From contig NZ_CABPRU010000010.1 of assembly GCF_902459705.1 (NCBI RefSeq), positions 1 to 64,000 of the forward strand: DNA of 64,000 bases, in the 5' to 3' direction. Origin of the DNA: Pandoraea terrigena (GTDB lineage: Bacteria; Pseudomonadota; Gammaproteobacteria; Burkholderiales; Burkholderiaceae). The notes under the pieces were generated by a model. That model was not told where the DNA came from. It searched no databases and saw nothing but the letters and a program-made list of their open reading frames with translations. Shown piece by piece: positions 47,532 through 55,837 of the stretch (within the stretch, counting starts at the first letter, position 1; every line of letters starts with the position of its first letter). The translations under genes and the position numbers were made by a program.

Positions 47532-48146
47532 TCAGGTCGGCGGCGTCTCGAGAAACGCCGGGAGCGCTTCGGCCTGCGCGCAAAAGCTGGCGATTTCCGG
47601 AAACTCGTCGGTAAAGTCGAGCTCTGGCACCAGCAGGTGATGGAACTGCCACGCCACGGCAATCGCCACGCCATGCTCACCGATCTGGTCCGGCGTCGCC
47701 ACGATAGGCACTTGCGCCAGCTCGACCTCCAGCGCGTGAAACGCCGCATGCACCTGTTTGCGCACGCGATCGGTCCACGGCGCGTGCCGCTTTTCGCTCG
47801 GGCGCAGTTCGCGCTCGTACACCAGTTGCACCGACTTTTCGCACGCCGCCAAGGCCAGCCCCGTGAGGCGCAACGCGCGCAGACGCTCGGCCGGATCACT
47901 CGGTACGAGCCGCTGCGCCGGATCGACCAGTGTCTCGAGATATTGCAGGATGAGCGTGGAGTCCATGAGCACCGTACCGTCGTCGGTCACGAGCGTCGGG
48001 GCCTTCACGACCGGGTTGATCTCGGCGAACGCGTCAAACGTTCGAAACACGGACAGCGCATGATGTTCGTACGGCAGTCCGAGCAACTTCAGGCAGATTG
48101 CCGTGCGACGCACGTAGGGGGAATCCAGCATTCCAATCAATTGCAT
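47532..48146 (-). CDS. Glutathione S-transferase
   Basis: The 204-aa protein has an N-terminal thioredoxin-like half with SPYVRRTAICLKLLGLPYEHH and the cis-Pro/Asp-Ser glutathione site (VKAPTLV, LMDSTLI). A helical C-terminal half follows. AGGAG marks the start at 48146. It is convergent with the ABC permease gene. Confidence 0.93.
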   Translation of the reverse strand: MQLIGMLDSPYVRRTAICLKLLGLPYEHHALSVFRTFDAFAEINPVVKAPTLVTDDGTVLMDSTLILQYLETLVDPAQRLVPSDPAERLRALRLTGLALAACEKSVQLVYERELRPSEKRHAPWTDRVRKQVHAAFHALEVELAQVPIVATPDQIGEHGVAIAVAWQFHHLLVPELDFTDEFPEIASFCAQAEALPAFLETPPT

Positions 48147-48415
48147 GTCTTGCTCCTGAGGGCGGCCACCGCCGCCGGGTCGTGGGGTCGTGTGTGTATC
48201 GAATGGCTTCGGGCGATGCCCGCATCCGCACCAGCATAGCGGACACCCGGCGCCGCGCAAATCGAATTCGATGATGGGTTTTTGTGAATTCCGCTCACAT
48301 GAGACGCGTAGCCCCTGCCTCGGGAGCGAACGCGGCCCGCGGCAGCCGGTGCCTGCGGGCGCGTCGCATGACGGGTAGAATTGGCCGCATGGCCGACTCG
48401 ACAAGGAGACGTTTC

Positions 48416-49105
48416 ATGAACATCCTGATGGTACTGACCTCGCACGACCGCCTCGGCGACACGGGCAGGAAGACCGGCTTCTGGCTCGAAGAATTCGCCT
48501 CGCCATACTATGTGTTCATTGACGAGGGACTGGTGCTCACGCTGGCGTCCCCCGCCGGCGGCCAGCCGCCGCTCGATCCGAAGAGCGACGAACCCGATGC
48601 GCAGACCGACGCGACGCGACGCTTCCGCGAAGACCCGGTCGCGCAGCGCGCGCTGGCGAACACCCTCCGGCTGGCCGACATCGATGCCACCGACTACGAC
48701 GCCGTCTTCTATCCAGGTGGCCATGGCCCGCTGTGGGATCTGGCGCAAGACCCGAACTCCATCCGTCTGATCGAAGCCTTCGAGCGCGCAGGCAAGCCCA
48801 TCGGCTTCGTCTGCCACGCGCCGGGCGTGCTGCGTCAGGTACGCGACGCGCAAGGCGAGCCGCTTGTGCGGGGACGCCGTGTGACTGGATTCACCAATGA
48901 GGAAGAGGCCGCAGTCGGTCTCACCCACGTGGTGCCGTTCCTGGTCGAAGACGAGCTCAAGCGTCTGGGGGGCCTGTACGAGAAGGGCGGCAACTGGCAA
49001 TCGCATGTGGTCGGCGACGGCCGGCTGGTCACGGGCCAGAACCCGGCCTCGTCGGACGAGGCGGCGCGCACGGTGCTCGCGATGATGGAGCCGCGCCAGC
49101 CATGA
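48416..49105 (+). CDS. DJ-1/PfpI family protein (Hsp31-like)
   Basis: The 229-aa protein has the HchA/Hsp31-type pattern: DTGRKTGFWLEEFASPYYVF, PGGHGPLWDLA and the nucleophile elbow FVCHAPGVL with the reactive Cys. AAGGAG lies before the start at 48416. A glyoxalase III or protein-deglycase role is known for relatives. It is divergent from GST. Confidence 0.92.
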   Translation: MNILMVLTSHDRLGDTGRKTGFWLEEFASPYYVFIDEGLVLTLASPAGGQPPLDPKSDEPDAQTDATRRFREDPVAQRALANTLRLADIDATDYDAVFYPGGHGPLWDLAQDPNSIRLIEAFERAGKPIGFVCHAPGVLRQVRDAQGEPLVRGRRVTGFTNEEEAAVGLTHVVPFLVEDELKRLGGLYEKGGNWQSHVVGDGRLVTGQNPASSDEAARTVLAMMEPRQP

Positions 49106-49212
49106 CGGGCGAGGGGCGCGTGCAGCAATGCGTCGCCACGCGTTGACGCGGGAGCCTCACATGGCCCGCGCCAACGCATGTCTCGCAGGTGCCACCGACC
49201 CGCAAGTACCGC

Positions 49213-49734
49213 TCAGATTTTCTCCATCTCGTACGGGCCGAGATAATCCGTCTTGCCGACTGCCACGCCCTGGGCGCGCAGAATATCGTGCGTGGTCGTC
49301 ACATGGAAATAGAAGTTCGGCAACGCGAACTTCAGCAGATAGTCAACCGCGTCCATCGTCGTCTGATGGTCCTTGAACTTCAGCGTGATCGGTCGCGACT
49401 CGGCCCCGACGAAACGATCTTCGTGAACACTGGCAATATACGCCTCTGTGTTGGCGATGCGATCACGCAATTGGTCGAACGTCGTCTCGTTGTCATCGAA
49501 CTTCGGCGACTCTCCACCGGCGATCCGCGCAACCGCGAACTTCGCCGTGTCGCTCACGCGCTGCACTTGCGCCACGAAGTCGAGCATATCGGGCGCGAGC
49601 TTCGCTTGGAGAATCGTCGCCGGGTCGAGCGAATTGGCCTCGCAATGGGCGCGCGCCGTCTGAAGGTAATCGGCCATGACGGACAGGCCGCGCAGATAGA
49701 CCGGAACGGTGGCACGGTAGAGAGAGATCGACAT
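49213..49734 (-). CDS. DUF1993 family protein
   Basis: The 173-aa protein matches DUF1993, a DinB-like four-helix fold, with the FHVTTTHDILRAQGVAVGK ending typical of the family. Its function is unknown, though related DinB folds bind metals with His residues, some of which are visible here. It is convergent with the DJ-1 gene. Confidence 0.9.
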   Translation of the reverse strand: MSISLYRATVPVYLRGLSVMADYLQTARAHCEANSLDPATILQAKLAPDMLDFVAQVQRVSDTAKFAVARIAGGESPKFDDNETTFDQLRDRIANTEAYIASVHEDRFVGAESRPITLKFKDHQTTMDAVDYLLKFALPNFYFHVTTTHDILRAQGVAVGKTDYLGPYEMEKI

Positions 49735-49982
49735 CGGAAAGCTCCTCGAAGATTGGCGTGACGGTGAGCATGCACGTAGCGTGCGACGACACATGCTATC
49801 AGCCCCGAATCATTCTCGCCGGGCACTCCGATGCCCCACGCTGACGGAACCGCGATCGTCGCCGGGGCCGGCCATTATCAGGCGGTGATATGCTTCACCC
49901 GCACCCCGAGCCCGGCTGCGCTTGCCACGCAAGCCGCCCCGGATGCGCAAAACCTGCCACGCAAGTCGACAGAGGAGCTGCC

Positions 49983-50717
49983 ATGGGTACCCCCCGCCAC
50001 ATCCCCACGCCGACCGAGGCTGCCACTGCCGCACGCGCGTGGGTAAGCCACTTCGCGAAACCCGCCGCCATCGGCATGACGCTCGCTTTCGTGGCGGGCT
50101 ACATCGACGTCGTGGGCTTCATCGCGCTGTTCGGACTATTCACCGCGCACGTGACCGGCAACTTCGTGATGATCGGCGTGCAACTGGTCGCGAGCACCCA
50201 TATCGGCGTACTGGCCAAACTGCTGGCACTGCCCGTATTCGTCATCGTCGTCGCCCTCGTGAAGCTCGTGGTGCAGCGCTTCTCGCGAACCGAGCGCCGG
50301 CCGCTGCGGCCGCTACTCGTTGTCCAAACGTTGCTGCTGCTCGGGTTCATGGTCGTCGGCCTGGCCGCGCAACCCGTCGTCTCGGCGGATGCGCCGCTGG
50401 CGATTCTGTCGGGCATGTTCGGCGTGGCCGCACTCGCCATCCAGAATGCCGTGGGGCGCCTCGTCCTCGCCGATCTGGCCCCCACCACGATCATGACCGG
50501 CAATACCACGCAGATCGTGATCGACATCGTCGAGCTGGCGAGCGGCCATTGCAGCGACGATAACGCCGCCCGAACGCGCCTGCGCAAGATGATCCCCGCG
50601 CTGGCAGCGTTCGCGGTCGGGGCCGTTTTCGGCGGCTTTGCGTATCATGGCGCGGGCTTCTGGTGTGTGCTGCTCCCCGTGGTGTTGCTCGTCGCGCTGG
50701 CGCTCGCCAACGAATGA
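49983..50717 (+). CDS. DUF1275 (YoaK) family membrane protein
   Basis: The 244-aa membrane protein has about six helices and the family signatures AGYIDVVGFIALFGLFTAHVTGN and NAVGRLVLADLAPTTIMTGN. GAGGAG precedes the start. Its function is not established. Confidence 0.92.
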   Translation: MGTPRHIPTPTEAATAARAWVSHFAKPAAIGMTLAFVAGYIDVVGFIALFGLFTAHVTGNFVMIGVQLVASTHIGVLAKLLALPVFVIVVALVKLVVQRFSRTERRPLRPLLVVQTLLLLGFMVVGLAAQPVVSADAPLAILSGMFGVAALAIQNAVGRLVLADLAPTTIMTGNTTQIVIDIVELASGHCSDDNAARTRLRKMIPALAAFAVGAVFGGFAYHGAGFWCVLLPVVLLVALALANE

Positions 50718-50833
50718 CCGGGCGAGGCCAGCACGACGCGTTCGCCTACGCAGCACAGGGCGCGTGTCCGTGTCCCAGTCGGACGCGGTAAAATCGCCCC
50801 CTTCGCCCGTGCGTTTCGACGGGCGTCGCACAA

Positions 50834-51379
50834 ATGTCCGCCCTTTCCCAAGCCCCATCTCCGACAGTGACTGCCATCCCCGCCGACCTTCATCCGACCG
50901 ACACGCCCACCGATAGCCACGACGCCGTCCACGATGCCCGCCTGTGGCGCGACGACGGGTGGACGGCCAAGGTCGTCAAGAACGAGGAAGACGACGGCTG
51001 GGCCGTCGCCATGTACAAGGACGGCGAATCGGAACCGGCGCTCGTCGGCCCCTGGACCATGGGGCGCGACAAGAAGAACCCGAAGCCACTCGATGTGGGG
51101 GCGTTCCACACGCTGGTGAAAACGGCCGCCGAGGTGCTGCGTCGTCACGAACAGCAGTTGCGCGCCCAGTTGCACAAACGCGTGAGCGTCGACGGTCCCG
51201 ACGGCGACATCGACGTCACGCTCGACATCGTGCCCGACGACTACGATCCGTACGCCATGCTGAGCGCCATCGACCGCTTTGGCGACACGCTCGCGTCGGT
51301 CAAGGTGCCGCCCACGTTCAAGCTCTCGCGCAACAGCGCCCGCGCGTGGGTCGAGAACGACTTCGAGCGGCCCCAGTAA
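50834..51379 (+). CDS. Hypothetical protein, 181 aa
   Basis: I do not recognise a named family. The first 35 residues are Pro/Thr/Asp-rich and likely disordered. A compact domain follows (WTAKVVKNEEDDGWAVAMYKD and PWTMGRDKKNPKPLD), and the end is a beta-alpha domain (VDVTLDIVPDDYDPYA). It is acidic, with no signal peptide or membrane segment. It stands alone on the plus strand. Confidence 0.8.
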   Translation: MSALSQAPSPTVTAIPADLHPTDTPTDSHDAVHDARLWRDDGWTAKVVKNEEDDGWAVAMYKDGESEPALVGPWTMGRDKKNPKPLDVGAFHTLVKTAAEVLRRHEQQLRAQLHKRVSVDGPDGDIDVTLDIVPDDYDPYAMLSAIDRFGDTLASVKVPPTFKLSRNSARAWVENDFERPQ

Positions 51380-51639
51380 GCACCCGCTCGCGTCACACCT
51401 TCCGCCTGTTACGAATCCGGCTCGATTCCAGCACGACTCCGGCGAAGCCGGTTGGCCATCTGCGCCAGCCAGTTACGCCGGATACCGGGATAACCGGTCG
51501 TCTGGCAGAACATCCTGACGACATCTAGGATAGGCCTCGTCGATCTGACCGACCTGATCGACTTCGATAGTTCGCATCGCGAGCGGGCGCTCACATCGCC
51601 TTGCATCGATGCATTGCCAAGCCCATGTCAGGAGCCCCC

Positions 51640-51957
51640 ATGAAACGCTTTCACATCGCGCTCGCCGTGCGCGATCTCGATGAATCCATTCACGACTATT
51701 CGACGCGTCTCGGCCAACCGCCTGCGGTTGTCGTGCCCGGCGCCTATGCCATGTGGCGTACCGACCTGCTGAATTTCTCGATCAACCAGTCGCCCACGCA
51801 CGCCGGAGCGCTGCGGCACGTCGGTTTCGAAGACGACTGTGTCCCCGAGTATTCCAGCAGCACCGACTGCAACGGCCTGCTCTGGGAAGCGTTCTGCGCA
51901 GCAGAGCAGGACCATCGCATAGTGAGCACTTACGGGATCGCGGTGCCTGGGTCGTAA
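51640..51957 (+). CDS. Short VOC/glyoxalase-like protein
   Basis: The 105-aa protein begins MKRFHIALAVRDLDESIHDYS, the entry to a VOC fold, and has a second His in LRHVGFEDD. It is shorter than a full VOC domain, so it may be half of a module or dimerise. GGAG precedes the start. It resembles ArsI/cadmium-type VOC proteins only loosely. Confidence 0.75.
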   Translation: MKRFHIALAVRDLDESIHDYSTRLGQPPAVVVPGAYAMWRTDLLNFSINQSPTHAGALRHVGFEDDCVPEYSSSTDCNGLLWEAFCAAEQDHRIVSTYGIAVPGS

Positions 51958-52003
51958 CGCCCCCCTTGCCTCGCTGTCGCAGCATCGCCGCGCGGCAGCG
52001 GGC

Positions 52004-52909
52004 TTACGCCGCCTCAGGGGCCGTGCCGAAGCCCGGCAGCGGGCGCTGCCAGCGCTGCGCAACGAACACCCCGGCAAGTGCTACACCGCCGCCGATCAGG
52101 TGGAACGTGTGCAAACGCTCACCCAGCAACACCACCGCAATCGCCGCCGTCATGACAGGCAGTACGTTGATGAACATGCTGCACCGATTCGGCCCCAGAT
52201 GCCGAATGCCCTGAATCCAGAGGATCGGCAGCAAAATCGACGCCCCTAGCCCCGCGTACAGCACCAGCGGCATCGTGGCGGTGTTGAGCTGTGCCTGGCC
52301 AGCGGGCACGAGCACAAGCATCGGAATCATCGTCACGAGTGCTGCCCATGCCTGCACGTAAGTCGACTGCGCCGGCGGCACGGCCACATGCCAGCGTCGC
52401 AGCAACACGCTGTACAGCCCGTAGGATGCCGACGCGATCAACATGAGCACATCGCCCAGATGCACGCCGCCGTCGAGCAGTTGCGACGGATGCCCCTGCC
52501 CGATCAGATACACCAGTCCCGCCAGTGACAGCAGGCCACCGACGAGCATGCCCAGCGTTGGCGGCTCGCGCAGCAGCACAACACTCCACAGCAAGGTGAG
52601 CAGCGGCGCGAGGGCCGTCACGATGGCCATGTTCGTCGCCGTCGTGCTGTGCGCCGCCAGATACGACAGGCTCTGATAGAACGACATGCTCAGGAAACCG
52701 AGGAAGCCGAGTTTGGCCAGTTGAGGGCGAATGTGCACCCAGTTGCGCGCCAGCGGTCGAATGACGAATGGCGTCATGACGGCAAGCGCCAGCACCAGCC
52801 GGTAGAACGTGATGGCCGACGGCGCGATGGCCGTTGCCGAGAGCTTCGAGACGATGACATTGCCGGCCCACAACAGCATGGCGCCCAGCGGATACAGGAA
52901 GTACCCCAT
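52004..52909 (-). CDS. EamA/DMT family transporter
   Basis: The 301-aa inner-membrane protein has two EamA repeats and ten helices. The start at 52909 is preferred over an upstream Met at 52954 because no ribosome site supports the longer form. It is divergent from an AraC-type gene, the probable regulator. Confidence 0.92.
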   Translation of the reverse strand: MGYFLYPLGAMLLWAGNVIVSKLSATAIAPSAITFYRLVLALAVMTPFVIRPLARNWVHIRPQLAKLGFLGFLSMSFYQSLSYLAAHSTTATNMAIVTALAPLLTLLWSVVLLREPPTLGMLVGGLLSLAGLVYLIGQGHPSQLLDGGVHLGDVLMLIASASYGLYSVLLRRWHVAVPPAQSTYVQAWAALVTMIPMLVLVPAGQAQLNTATMPLVLYAGLGASILLPILWIQGIRHLGPNRCSMFINVLPVMTAAIAVVLLGERLHTFHLIGGGVALAGVFVAQRWQRPLPGFGTAPEAA

Positions 52910-53010
52910 GACGATTTTCCGCAAGTATGAAAAGGAAACGTCATCGTCGGGCATATCTCAATGGGACGTCTCACGCTAAAATTCCCAAATCTGTCTTGAA
53001 AAGGACACTC

Positions 53011-53799
53011 ATGAACACCGTCCCTCAGCCTCGGGATGCCGGCTTGACCGACCACCTTCGCTTCGAAAATACGCCCATGCCGATGGCGGCGATGGCGGTC
53101 GACTATGCGCACAACGAGTTCATCGCATCGCATTTTCATCGCCGCGCGCAACTGCTCTACGCCATCGAGGGCGTGATGATCATCGCGTCCGCATCGGGTC
53201 GCTGGGTGGTGCCGCCCACGCGCGGCGTCTGGCTTGCGGCCGGGCTGGAACATACGGTGCAGATGAGCGGCAACGTCAAGATGCGCACGGTGTTCGTCGA
53301 GCCCGGCACGGAACCTTTACCCGATGAGAGTTGCGTGGTGGAAATCACGCCGCTCATGCGCGAGCTGATTCTCGCGGCCATTCATGTGCCGACCGATTAC
53401 GTGAACGACTCGCGCGATGCGCGCCTCATGCGTCTGCTGCTCGACGAACTGATCGCCCTGCCGGTTCTCCCGCTGTATCTTCCGTGGCCGCGCGACACAC
53501 GTTTGGCCCGCACATGCGACCGCCTGATGCAGGCCCCGTGCGACGACGCGATCATCGACGACTGGGCTCGCGACGCCGGCCTGTCGGCGAAAACCTTCCA
53601 GCGACGCTTCGCCCGGGAGACGGGCATGACGTTCGGCCGCTGGCGTCAGCAGGCTCGCCTGCTCCAGGCCCTGGAAGCGCTCGCGCGCGGTGAGAAAATC
53701 GTGAATGTCGCGCTCGACCACGGCTACGCAAGCCAGAGCGCATTTGCCGCCATGTTCAAGCGGCATTTTGGCGTACCACCGTCGGCGTTTTACCGATGA
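53011..53799 (+). CDS. AraC family regulator
   Basis: The 262-aa protein has an N-terminal cupin-like ligand domain (HFHRRAQLLYAIEGVM) and a C-terminal double helix-turn-helix (AGLSAKTFQRRFARETGMTF, ALDHGYASQSAFAAMFKRHFG). AAAGGA precedes the start. It is divergent from the EamA gene, with a spacer of about 100 bp. Confidence 0.93.
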   Translation: MNTVPQPRDAGLTDHLRFENTPMPMAAMAVDYAHNEFIASHFHRRAQLLYAIEGVMIIASASGRWVVPPTRGVWLAAGLEHTVQMSGNVKMRTVFVEPGTEPLPDESCVVEITPLMRELILAAIHVPTDYVNDSRDARLMRLLLDELIALPVLPLYLPWPRDTRLARTCDRLMQAPCDDAIIDDWARDAGLSAKTFQRRFARETGMTFGRWRQQARLLQALEALARGEKIVNVALDHGYASQSAFAAMFKRHFGVPPSAFYR

Positions 53800-53848
53800 T
53801 GCAGCGGTACGCCGTCGATACCCCAGCGAATTCGAAGGAGGCAGCCCC

Positions 53849-54145
53849 ATGCATTACCTACTCACTTACGACCTCGTCGACGATTATCTCGAGCGTCGCG
53901 CGCAATACCGCGACGCCCATTTGGCGCTCGCCTGGCAAGCTGCCGATCACGGTGAGCTGCTGCTCGCCGGCGCGCTCGAATCCCCCGTAGACGCGGCGGC
54001 ATTGCTCTTCGAAGGCGAATCTCCCGCAGCGGCCGAAGCGTTCGCAAAAGCCGATCCGTATGTCGTGAATGGTCTGGTGAAGGCGTGGCGCGTGCGGCCG
54101 TGGAAAACCGTCGTGGGCAAAGCAGCGAGTTCGCCGGTGCGCTAA
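53849..54145 (+). CDS. YciI-like protein
   Basis: The 98-aa protein matches the YciI fold (HYLLTYDLVDDYLERRAQYRDAH and the DPYVVNGLV motif) of small ferredoxin-like dimers. GGAGG precedes the start. It follows the AraC gene by 49 nt and may share its transcript. YciI proteins are of unclear function; some are dehalogenase- or lyase-like. Confidence 0.9.
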   Translation: MHYLLTYDLVDDYLERRAQYRDAHLALAWQAADHGELLLAGALESPVDAAALLFEGESPAAAEAFAKADPYVVNGLVKAWRVRPWKTVVGKAASSPVR

Positions 54146-54215
54146 ACGGGATGCATGGGAATATGCGGCACAGGATGCCGCCTGCCATGCGGTGCCGAGG
54201 AGAGAATTTCGTCGC

Positions 54216-54257
54216 AGAAAAAACAAAACGCGCTTGGCAGTGAAGCCAAGCGCGTTT
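54216..54257 (-). terminator. Terminator of the tRNA unit
   Basis: A perfect 13-bp stem, AAACGCGCTTGGC (54226-54238) with GCCAAGCGCGTTT (54245-54257), is followed on the minus strand by TTGTTTTTT. It ends the tRNA-Ala/tRNA-Glu transcript and also faces the YciI gene. Confidence 0.88.
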
Positions 54258-54316
54258 GTCGACAACCGATTGAACGTCGTGCTTTCGGAACGCTCCGAGA
54301 GTCACGCCGACAAATC

Positions 54317-54392
54317 TGGCGTCCCCTAGGGGATTCGAACCCCTGTACTCACCGTGAAAGGGTGATGTCCTAGGCCTCTAGACGAAGGGGAC
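54317..54392 (-). tRNA. tRNA-Glu (anticodon UUC)
   Basis: The 76-nt cloverleaf has a GTCCCC/GGGGAC acceptor stem, the anticodon TTC in CCTTTCACG, the T-loop GGTTCGAATCC and an encoded CCA end. It is 16 nt downstream of tRNA-Ala on the same strand. Confidence 0.97.
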
Positions 54393-54408
54393 ATAAAGTC
54401 TTCCGTTT

Positions 54409-54484
<76 letters not shown>

Positions 54485-54502
54485 GTACGGCGAAGAAGTG
54501 AG

Positions 54503-54531
54503 ACTATAGCGTGGTTTTCAAAAGTTGGGAA
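54503..54531 (-). promoter_or_regulatory. Promoter of the tRNA unit
   Basis: On the minus strand TTCCCA (54531-54526) and TATAGT (54508-54503) are 17 bp apart and would start transcription about 10 bp above tRNA-Ala. The -35 is weak. Confidence 0.5.
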
Positions 54532-54607
54532 GCCCCCGCCCCAAAATATTTTGCACGGATGCGGCGTGTCGCTATCCATCCCGATCTGGCGTGCCGCCAC
54601 GCACCCT

Positions 54608-55792
54608 TCACTGACTCAGTCCGCGCGCCTCGATGGGCCACAGCGCCTCGACCCGACCGTGGCGCACGGCGACATAACGGTCGTAAAGATTGACCGTCGG
54701 ATCGCAATGCCCCGGCACAAGCAGGATCGATTCACCGAGCCAAGCGGCGCCGTCCTCGTCGGGCGACGCCAGCGCGAGCACGCCATGCTCATCCGACGCC
54801 GTGCGGTAATGCGGCTGGCTCGCCTGTTGCGACAACCAGAAGCGCGGCAGCCCGGAATCGGTTGCCACGCTCTTGAGTCCCGCATCGCACACGATGAAGC
54901 CGGCACGCGCCGTGCTCATGACCGTCGACGCGAGAAACAGGCCATGACGAAAGCGCCAGTCGTCGCGCCATTCGAGCGCGCCGTAATGACCGTCGAGAAA
55001 CACGTACGAGCCCGGCTGAATTTCCGTATAGACGCCGCTCTCGATATCGAACTCGGCCGTGCCGGTGCCGCCGCCAGTCACCACCGGACACGTAATGCCG
55101 CGCGCCTCCAGAAAGCGCACATAGGCCGCCGCGCGATCGGCGGCAAGCCGTGCCGTGTCACGGCGCGCGTCCCAGCGATCGACGTGCTGCGCGCTACCGT
55201 GATACGCCTGCAACCCACCGAAGCGCAGCCCTTCGTAATGATCGATCGCGTCGATCAGCTTGCCGACCGCGTCCGTCGAATCGACACCGCAACGCCCCTG
55301 CCCGACGTCGACCTCGGGCAGGACGGCGATACGCACGCCGGCGCGCTGCGCCGCCTTGCCGAGCGGCGCCACCTGACGGACGTCGTCCACACACACCGAG
55401 AGCGTCACGCGCGACGCCATCGCCACGGCCAGCGCCACACGTGCCTCGCCAACGAACTCGTTGCTGATGTGGATGCTGCCAATGCCCGCATTGACGAACG
55501 GAATCGCCTCCGTCACCTTCTGGCAGCAGATGCCCACGGCGCCCGCAGCCATCTGTGCCTGGGCGATCGTGACGCACTTGTGCGCCTTGGCGTGCGGACG
55601 CACCGCCACCCCGCGCGCGGTCGCCGCGCTCGCCATGCGGGCGACGTTCGCATCGAAGGCGTCGAGATCGAGCAGCAAGGACGGCGTGGCCACCCGAGCG
55701 AGCGAATCGCCCACACCGGCGACCGGCGGCACCGCAAGCTGCCCTGAGGCAGCGCGCGAAGACGTCGAAAGCGTATTGTCCGAATCGGGCAT
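54608..55792 (-). CDS. DSD1 family PLP enzyme (D-threonine/D-3-hydroxyaspartate aldolase-like)
   Basis: The 394-aa fold-type III PLP enzyme has the Schiff-base lysine in VRPHAKAHK and a C-terminal metal site PGHCDPTVNLYD (His and Cys), as in D-threonine aldolase, D-3-hydroxyaspartate aldolase and D-serine dehydratase. It would split a D-beta-hydroxy amino acid into glycine plus an aldehyde, or glyoxylate in the aspartate case. The start at 55792 has AAGGAA 6 nt upstream. It is last in a four-gene minus-strand unit with a dehydrogenase, an importer and an aminotransferase. Confidence 0.9.
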   Translation of the reverse strand: MPDSDNTLSTSSRAASGQLAVPPVAGVGDSLARVATPSLLLDLDAFDANVARMASAATARGVAVRPHAKAHKCVTIAQAQMAAGAVGICCQKVTEAIPFVNAGIGSIHISNEFVGEARVALAVAMASRVTLSVCVDDVRQVAPLGKAAQRAGVRIAVLPEVDVGQGRCGVDSTDAVGKLIDAIDHYEGLRFGGLQAYHGSAQHVDRWDARRDTARLAADRAAAYVRFLEARGITCPVVTGGGTGTAEFDIESGVYTEIQPGSYVFLDGHYGALEWRDDWRFRHGLFLASTVMSTARAGFIVCDAGLKSVATDSGLPRFWLSQQASQPHYRTASDEHGVLALASPDEDGAAWLGESILLVPGHCDPTVNLYDRYVAVRHGRVEALWPIEARGLSQ

Positions 55793-55837
55793 CACATTCC
55801 TTTGAAGGCGTTGAAAGGCGTTCGAAAAAAACGGCAT

